Source: Asterias amurensis (lineage: Eukaryota > Echinodermata > Asteroidea > Forcipulatida > Asteriidae). Taken from it: a stretch of DNA of 64,000 bases. The DNA is taken from NCBI RefSeq assembly GCF_032118995.1, contig NC_092668.1:4691501-4755500 (forward strand), written 5' to 3'. The position numbers were made by a program, and so were the translations under genes. Of the stretch, positions 59,601 to 64,000 are shown piece after piece (position 1 is the first letter of the stretch; every line of letters starts with the position of its first letter). The notes beneath the pieces were generated by a model. The model searched no databases, was not told where the DNA came from, and saw only the letters and a list, made by a program, of their open reading frames with translations.

Positions 59601-60470
59601 GATACACCAAGTGAGAATACTTAAGTTGCCGAAACAAACGGGCAATTTCAACATAACTAAAACTATGTGTTTGGAATAGTAAACAAACAAACAACCAACT
59701 AGAAACAGAAACCACATTGTCTTGAGCAGGAAAAGCATCAAGCATTCTGCAAAACTGTCTGGCAAGCTACTCCATTTTCAGTATTTCAAATCTCTACTTC
59801 CTTCCTCCATTGTCACGATTGTAAGATAAACAAATATTTAACACTCCTACTGTCCGACCTTTCCCCTGCATGCGTTTTTAGAATGATTGATAATAAATGT
59901 GTCGATATTCAATTCTGTTTCACTTTATTATCCGTGATGAGAAAATTTCGGCCTGTACATCAAATTAACAAATATTTCAATAAATTCCCCTGATTAGAAG
60001 AGATAGTGATAACATCTTTTGTGGTTATTTTTTAATATAGTTTCTTCCCCCAGAAAAAGCATGATGGCATCAATACATTTAGATTGCGGTAACACCATCC
60101 GTGTATTAATCTACTTGCTGGGTTGATTATAATTTGTTCTTTGAGAACTTGTCTTGCTTTATTTTCTAATACCACAGAGTAGATTTTTAGAAGAAGAAGT
60201 TCAGGACACTTCTCTAATTTGCGGGGTAGATTTCCCAGAACTGGGGAGACTTTTCAGTTCTGAAAAGAGGTGCCCTGCTTACTAACTGCTACCTGGGCAG
60301 AAGGTAGGAAATTGGCCTGGACTACTACTTTCGAGGGGACTTCTCAGTATCATCTTCCCTGCCGTGGAGTGAGTCAACTGGTCTCAATTTTTCGACTAGC
60401 TCGCTCTCTAGCCATCATCAGGAGATCGCTGAGTGTGAGACAAAGCATGATGGTACTCAACAAGTTGCTG

Positions 60471-60525
<55 letters not shown>

Positions 60526-60666
60526 ACTTAATTTTCCTTGCCTCGGAGTGAGTCAATTGGTCTCAACGTTTCGACTAGCTCGCTCTAGCCATCGTCAGGA
60601 GACTCAAGAGTGTGAGACAAACATGTCACATGTAGCATGATGGTACTGAACAAGATGCTGATTGAC

Positions 60667-60704
<38 letters not shown>

Positions 60705-60962
60705 CCTTTTTTTTTATTGATTGATTAATTGAATGATTCATGATTGATTGATAAATAGTTTACCAAGTCTTACCCAAGTTCTTGTGCTGTCTAGTCTTCT
60801 AAACCTGTTTTTGGTGGAGTTGACGGGAGCACCATCCTCCTGGTCCTATTGTGATATGAAAATGATATGAAGTGGAAAAAAACATAATGAAATGAAAAAT
60901 AATGAAATGAAAAAAAGTGGTGCTGTAATAATGGAATGATTCTGAATCCCAGTTATGACACT

Positions 60963-61036
<74 letters not shown>

Positions 61037-64000
61037 CATATTTATAATGCGCCTTTTGCCAAAGGATACAAAGCGCCAAGTATTATTACTGCAAGGAGTG
61101 GGACGAAATTTGAGATATAAGACCTAATCATTAAGCACCATGTAATGGTTTACAAGATGCTGTGGCGAAATATGCTGCCAATCCAGCCAGGAACAACGGG
61201 GTGAACCCCTTCTTTTTATGATAAGTGCACTGGGTTCTTTTACATGCGTTTACACTAACATATGGGACCAACGGCTTAACGTCCCATCCGAAGGACGAAG
61301 CAATGGTTAAGTGTCTTGCTTAAGGACACAAGCATCATGGCTGGGATTCAAACCCACACCCTGCTGATCAGAAACACCAGAGTTTGAATTTGGTGCTCTT
61401 GACCGCTCAGCCACGACACTTATAGTGTCTTAATTAAATTGACATGCTCTACATGTAGGTGGCTGAACTAGTAAGGCACTTAAATATAATTGCTTTGTAA
61501 AACAAGTCGAAAAGGTAGCGCATTCTGCTCTACCAGCCAGGCTCTATTACAGACTGGTGAAGAGTGGGGGGGGGGGGGGTAACTCTGTTTCAGCCCCAGG
61601 AGTAGCTGGCAACATGCCCCTGGTAGCAGTTGTTTCACATTTTAAATGTAGGTCGATATGGCCCATCAGTTTTGTGTAGCCCTCACCTAGATGTTGTTAG
61701 AGAATTTCTCTTTAAGTCCATCTTTGATTTTGTTTGATGATTCATAAAAATGAAAGTGATTTGAGTGCTGTGTATGAAATGAAAGTGATGTGTTACCATT
61801 TTCCACAATTTATCTTTGTGACGAATTCAATTTAAAATGCTAATTGTTGGTTCCCCCGAGCACTTGGATGAATATTCTGCAACATCTGTTTGTCAAAATC
61901 TAAACGTTTGCCCATCCGCATCACTAAAAACACAATTCCCCACAAAACACAATGCTTCCGCACCTTAAAGGCACTGGACACCTTTGGTAATTGTCAAAGA
62001 CCAGTCTTCTCACTTGATGTACATTGTATCTCAACATATGCATAGAATAACAAACCTGTAAACATTTGGTCTCATTTGGCGGTCAAAATTATTTTGAGTA
62101 ATTACCAACAGTGTCCAGTGCCTTTAAAAGTAATTTTGTTGTTTTGATGAAGGAAGTTCTGATTAAAATAATTAAACCAAATTGTTAAATGCTAAGGCTA
62201 GTTAAAAAGTAGACTTGGAATTAAAATGAGATTTATTTTGTTTGTCGTTTGCCAAACCGCAAGGGTAGAATACGCAATAATTAATGAATTAAACATCAGT
62301 TTAAAGTAAAGCTGCAGTACTTTCCGTCTTTTTGAAGCATCTGTTTGTGTTAGCAGTAAATACTTTGTTAAACATTACCATTAGCATGCCCAGAGTCACT
62401 ATCATTGTTGCTAAATCATTGCGCCACACATGCAAATCTGCTGCAAGCCCAGAATTTTTGCTATTTCGTGCTTCCAAGCCGACATACAATGTAACTCTTG
62501 TTTGTAAATTTACCCCAAATCACCTATTTCATCATTCAAAAGCATTTCTTACGACAAAAACTTAAAATTAATGTTTAAAGGCAATGAGCTTTTGGCAGCG
62601 CTTGGTTGTTTTCATCCTTTATAAATACATTAAATGTAGACACTCAAAATAACCTGTGAAAATTTTGCTTCAAAAGGTGTTTTTGAAATAACCAACAAAT
62701 TCAGAACGAATATGTCCACTTATATGTAGGAGGAATAATCCCAAAACAAAACTTGAGAAACAATACTGACAGTAATGTTTCTCAGATTCAAATTGTGGGG
62801 GATAAAAACTGATCTCTGTTACCATATTATTTTCGAGTGAAATCTTCAGAAAGCTGCCATTTTCTTTTGAAAGCTGCCAAAGGCTTTTAACAAAAACTTA
62901 TTATTGCCTTTAATTTTAAGATTAATAACCAAATAGATACCCTCATTTTAAATCTTGATACAAAAACTAGATCAATGTAATTTGAACAGACATGACAGAG
63001 GAGCCAATTTATGTTAAGTGGACTTCGCTTAAAGTGAAATTACGTCACACTTACGAACAGGAAAGGCAGGAGAAATTGTTCATAAATTATTCATATTTTT
63101 CGCGATTTCAAGAGGAAAAATCAATTTTTCAGTTATTTTGTATGTTAATTAACCATTGTAGTCCAGCTGTTGGTGAAGCATGAGTCTACCCTATAAAAAT
63201 ATTAAAGTTTAGAAAAAAATTACAATATGTAATGAACCTGTTCAAATTTTCTACAAAATTAAGACAATTGGTGCACTTTCTAGATGACAACTGATTATCT
63301 GAGTTTATTTTTTTTTTTTCAAGTTATGTTTTTGAATTTTTTCTTTGTTATAATTTTGTGTGTGAATATGTCGAATGATGCATCATAACTGGTTCAGACT
63401 GGTTTGATTTAGAATGAACAGGATAAAACTGGTTCTGACTGCCTCACAGTCAATGTTGTAATTCTTCACATAGGACATTAAGGATGAGTTGGAATGAATT
63501 CCCAGAGTAATAGCGTACAGAATTTTATCTTTTCTTCTAAGATAGTTTGTGAATTTTATAAATTTTTTGTGAATGTCACCAATGATGCACTATACTGTGA
63601 CTGGTTCGGACTGGTTTGGTTTAGAATGAACTGGATAGAACTGGTTCTGACTGCCTCACAGAGTAATCACTGTTATAATTCTTCATATAGGATAAGGATG
63701 AGTTAAAATGGACTATCAGATTTTTAGCGTTCAGAAGATAATGTCTGTGAATTTGATATTTTGTGAATGTCCCCATTGATGCACAATACATGTACATAAC
63801 TAGTTTGGACTGGTTTGGTTTAGAATGAACTGGATAGAACTGGTTGTGACTGCCTTACCCAGTAATCACTGCTGGATTTCTTCACATAGGATGGCAAGGA
63901 GTTGGAATAGGTTGAGTCTCTGTGAGAATCGCTCCCGATTCCGTTTCCGAGGAGAAATTTTCCCTCTTCGTTGTTATCGTCGCTATCTTCCAGTTCGTAA
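44607..64000 (-). CDS. VNX1/CAX-type cation/H+ antiporter, 5' end outside window
   Basis: Member of the Ca2+/cation antiporter superfamily, closest in my memory to fungal vacuolar VNX1 (monovalent cation/H+ exchange). Exons, 5' to 3': 64000-63859, 60845-60774, 56990-56877, 56623-56546, 55556-55451, 54919-54864, 53320-53256, 52617-52434, 51599-51447, 50332-50273, 49631-49484, 47987-47842, 47234-47140, 47006-46928, 45756-45648, 44695-44607. All phases agree; 564 residues are visible and the stop is present. About twelve membrane segments. Signature stretches: VNLYYYKYTVDGMNV; SAQSSNAVGAVLNATFGSIV then EL (first ion-binding repeat); YVVGLIFTLKTHSH; GVTILAIVPDIPEMVNGV (second repeat, acidic Glu kept); SIEIGSSVAVQVTLLQVP; NYIFIDGKSNYFQG. 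Exon 49631-49484 ends at a GC donor. The N-terminal acidic region (YELEDSDDNNEEGKF) runs off the window. Substrate ion is not determinable from sequence. Confidence 0.9.
45228..45592. mobile_element. MITE family B inside a family A remnant
   Basis: TTAATACACTTTCGGTAAAC to ACTAGTGTATAATGGCTTTA. The left flank from about 45135 is family A sequence (GGTGATTACTCAAAATAATT). Confidence 0.65.
45893..46225. repeat. Tandem repeat, unit about 120 bp
   Basis: Units share GTTACTTTCAATTAGGCCTA, GAAAGAAGGACAACCATGGG and GTTGGTGGTTGGTATAAT. Three copies, the last partial. In an antiporter intron. Confidence 0.8.
46490..46900. repeat. Tandem duplication, unit about 235 bp
   Basis: Two diverged copies with GGGTGGCAAGAAAGGGGGAC / GGTGTGGCAAGAAAGTTGGA, then ATGAGGAAAATCAA, then CATACACAAGAATA. 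In an antiporter intron. Confidence 0.65.
47384..47745. mobile_element. Foldback element
   Basis: The two halves are inverted copies around CGTCTCATGATAAGTGAGACG-like sequence centred near 47567. Outer ends GGGTACCTTTTCTAACAC and AAAAAGTACATAGACCC. In an antiporter intron. Confidence 0.65.
48242..48735 (-). mobile_element. LINE 3' fragment with tail
   Basis: On the minus strand an open frame ends RTKSYSSSFFPPTASLCNSL PGACFPSSYDLPSFKRNI, the tail of a non-LTR reverse transcriptase ORF. Downstream the sequence GGCGCCCTATAAATATTC runs into an ATT-rich tail at 48242-48275. Orientation of ORF and tail agree. Confidence 0.55.
49785..49920 (-). repeat. tRNA-derived SINE fragment
   Basis: Shares TGTAATGGTTTACAAGGTGC, CAATCCAGGAACACC and AAGTGCACTGGGTTCTTTTA with the SINE at 61035-61421. 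Confidence 0.6.
50767..51277. mobile_element. hAT-type non-autonomous element, perfect 8-bp duplication
   Basis: Inverted ends CATAGAGCTTTATATATTGA (left) and TCAATATATATAGCTCTATG (right), continuing inward as CTAGAGCGCTAAC and its inverse. Flanked by GTTGTGCT at 50759-50766 and 51278-51285. The interior is richer in CG than its surroundings (CGCGGACCTACGCG), and has no transposase frame. Confidence 0.88.
52645..53128. mobile_element. Family D element split by family B, with SINE remnant
   Basis: Family D start GGGCCAAATTTCATCGAG at about 52649, broken at TTAA by family B (52670-53030), resuming as GCAGAAAATACTGCTTAGCA. A scrap of tRNA-SINE (GCTCTTAAACCGCTCAGCC) follows at 53062-53128. Confidence 0.7.
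52670..53030. mobile_element. MITE family B with demonstrable TTAA duplication
   Basis: TTAAAGCCATTGGACACTTT to CCGAAAGTGTCCCATGGGTT then TAA. The host family D sequence reads GTTGTTAAGCAG, so the single target TTAA appears on both sides of the insert. Confidence 0.8.
53574..54352. mobile_element. Family A MITE split by a hAT MITE
   Basis: Outer ends TTAAAGGCAGTGGACACTAT and AATAGTGTCCACTGCCTT. Interrupted by the 381-bp element at 53907-54287. Confidence 0.85.
53907..54287. mobile_element. hAT-type MITE rich in ATCGCGAT words
   Basis: Inverted ends TAAGCTTGGGCGATATC and GATATCGCCCAAGCTTA, flanked by identical TCACCAAG at 53899-53906 and 54288-54295. The interior has runs of CGCGATAATCGCGATAATCG-type sequence that can pair with themselves. 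Confidence 0.9.
55019..55397. mobile_element. MITE family B, full copy
   Basis: TTAAAGCCATTGGACCCTTT to CGAAAGTGTATAATGGCTTT then AA. It lies just 3' (minus strand) of antiporter exon 55556-55451. Confidence 0.8.
55605..55998. mobile_element. MITE family A, full copy
   Basis: TTAAAGGCAGTCTGGACACT to AATAGTGTCTAGTGTCTTTA then A; central GAGACCTCAGATTTAGAATT hairpin. Confidence 0.8.
56080..56443. repeat. Recent tandem duplication, two units of about 182 bp
   Basis: Both units run from GACTACCGATATGGCTATAC (second: GACTACAGATATGGC) to CTGAAAACATCAAATAGTT. Only a few mismatches, so the duplication is young. In an antiporter intron. Confidence 0.9.
56690..56762 (-). repeat. tRNA-like SINE head
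   Basis: Minus strand has a good A-box, TAGCTTAGTTGGTAGAGTG, followed by a poor B-box. A related fragment with the B-box GGTTCGAATCCCACTC is at 57205-57262. Confidence 0.45.
57484..57846. mobile_element. MITE family A, left-truncated
   Basis: Family A interior and right end (AATTACTACCAATAGTGTCC), no left terminal repeat. Directly abuts a family E hairpin. Confidence 0.65.
57848..58012. mobile_element. Hairpin element family E
   Basis: CGTCGATTTCACAAAGAGTT at the left and TTTTGTGAAATCAACGG at the right, with TCTTAACTTAGGATTAATCT words inside. Confidence 0.65.
58212..58394. mobile_element. Hairpin element family D
   Basis: GGGCCAACTTTCACAAAGCT to GGCTTTATGAAATTGGG, with GCTAAGCAAAACTATTCTGT inside. 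Confidence 0.55.
58525..58779. mobile_element. Hairpin element family G
   Basis: Ends GGGCCCAATTTCATGGCTCT and AGAGCCATGAAATTGGGCCC are perfect inverted repeats. The filling word is CTTACCGTAAGC / GCGCAGAATTCGGCG. A diverged relative lies at about 27268-27420. Confidence 0.8.
59273..59622. mobile_element. MITE family A relative, right end missing
   Basis: TTTAAAGTCACTCGACACAT, then the family A interior (AGCATAAAACCTACTGGGTA; TGGGATACACCAAGTGAGAA). Ends without the right terminal repeat. Confidence 0.55.
60150..60710 (-). repeat. Duplicated element with hammerhead-like motifs and ATTG tracts
   Basis: Two units of about 180 bp (60363-60530 and 60542-60710), each made of a conserved block and a GATT tetranucleotide tract. 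On the minus strand each block contains CTGATGA or CTGACGA, a six-pair stem GGCTAG...CTAGTC, then GAAA. Upstream DNA (60150-60360) resembles 31200-31390, so this is a dispersed mobile family, possibly Penelope-like. Confidence 0.5.
60963..61034. repeat. (TAA)n microsatellite, SINE tail
   Basis: About 24 uninterrupted AAT triplets. On the minus strand it follows the SINE at 61035-61421 and so is its 3' tail. Confidence 0.9.
61035..61421 (-). repeat. tRNA-derived SINE, near-complete
   Basis: Reading the minus strand: A-box region GTGGCTGAGCGGTCAAGAGC, B-box GGTTTGAATCCC, a conserved middle CCTTCGGATGGGACGTTAAG, then AGGCGCATTATAAATATGG and the TTA-repeat tail. Fragments of the same SINE are at 29118, 30990, 49785 and 53062. 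Confidence 0.8.
61975..62127. mobile_element. MITE family A, internally deleted
   Basis: TTAAAGGCACTGGACACCTT to AACAGTGTCCAGTGCCTTTA then A in only about 153 bp; the centre is missing. Confidence 0.8.
63290..63910. repeat. Three tandem units of about 210 bp that include exon ends
   Basis: Each unit has GACTGGTTTGGTTTAGAATG, then GAACTGGATAGAACTGGTT, then on the minus strand a coding-like end. The third unit is the real donor end of the antiporter exon (63859). The other two end in related coding-like segments at about 63660-63715 and 63445-63500. Confidence 0.75.

Noticed and set aside
62301-62489. Possible extra antiporter exon on the minus strand
   Set aside because: Hydrophobic stretch, but no splice sites of the right phase; exons 63859 and 60845 already join in phase 0.
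1-64000. Retroviral, LTR or Polinton-type elements
   Set aside because: No long terminal repeats or capsid, integrase, protease or envelope-like frames were seen; recognisable reverse transcriptase remains are only LINE tails.

Overview
The window is animal nuclear DNA: AT-rich, intron-rich and crowded with short non-autonomous DNA transposons, SINE fragments, LINE tails and minisatellites. The gene families are metazoan. A fungal-type vacuolar cation/H+ antiporter (a lineage lost from mammals), the repeat style and the exon structures fit a marine invertebrate deuterostome, most likely an echinoderm such as a sea star. That assignment is inference.

Layout. 1-5,200: minisatellite, two abutting MITEs and tRNA-like SINE heads, with no gene. 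5,245-14,167 (minus): NAF1, the H/ACA snoRNP assembly factor, eight exons. 17,083-22,628 (plus): POFUT1, the ER protein O-fucosyltransferase that acts on EGF repeats such as those of Notch; its second exon is present as two tandem alternatives. 25,028-31,587 (plus): HM13, signal peptide peptidase, nine exons, with a decayed extra copy of exon 2 and a GC donor that competes with a GT donor. 31,900-38,100: repeats and LINE remains. 38,162-41,017 (plus): a single-exon gene for a 951-residue, largely disordered protein of unknown function. 44,607 to the right edge (minus): sixteen visible exons of a VNX1/CAX-type cation/H+ antiporter whose 5' end lies outside the window.

The genes do not form a pathway. 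POFUT1 and HM13 are both ER enzymes of the secretory route; NAF1 works in RNP assembly; the antiporter belongs in an acidic organelle membrane. The recurring theme is tandem exon duplication: intact and apparently mutually exclusive in POFUT1, dead in HM13, and partial in the first visible exon of the antiporter.

Exon borders come from splice-site consensus, phase continuity and remembered family sequences; no alignment or transcript data were available. The main unresolved point is the NAF1 exon 1 to exon 2 junction, where phases do not agree.
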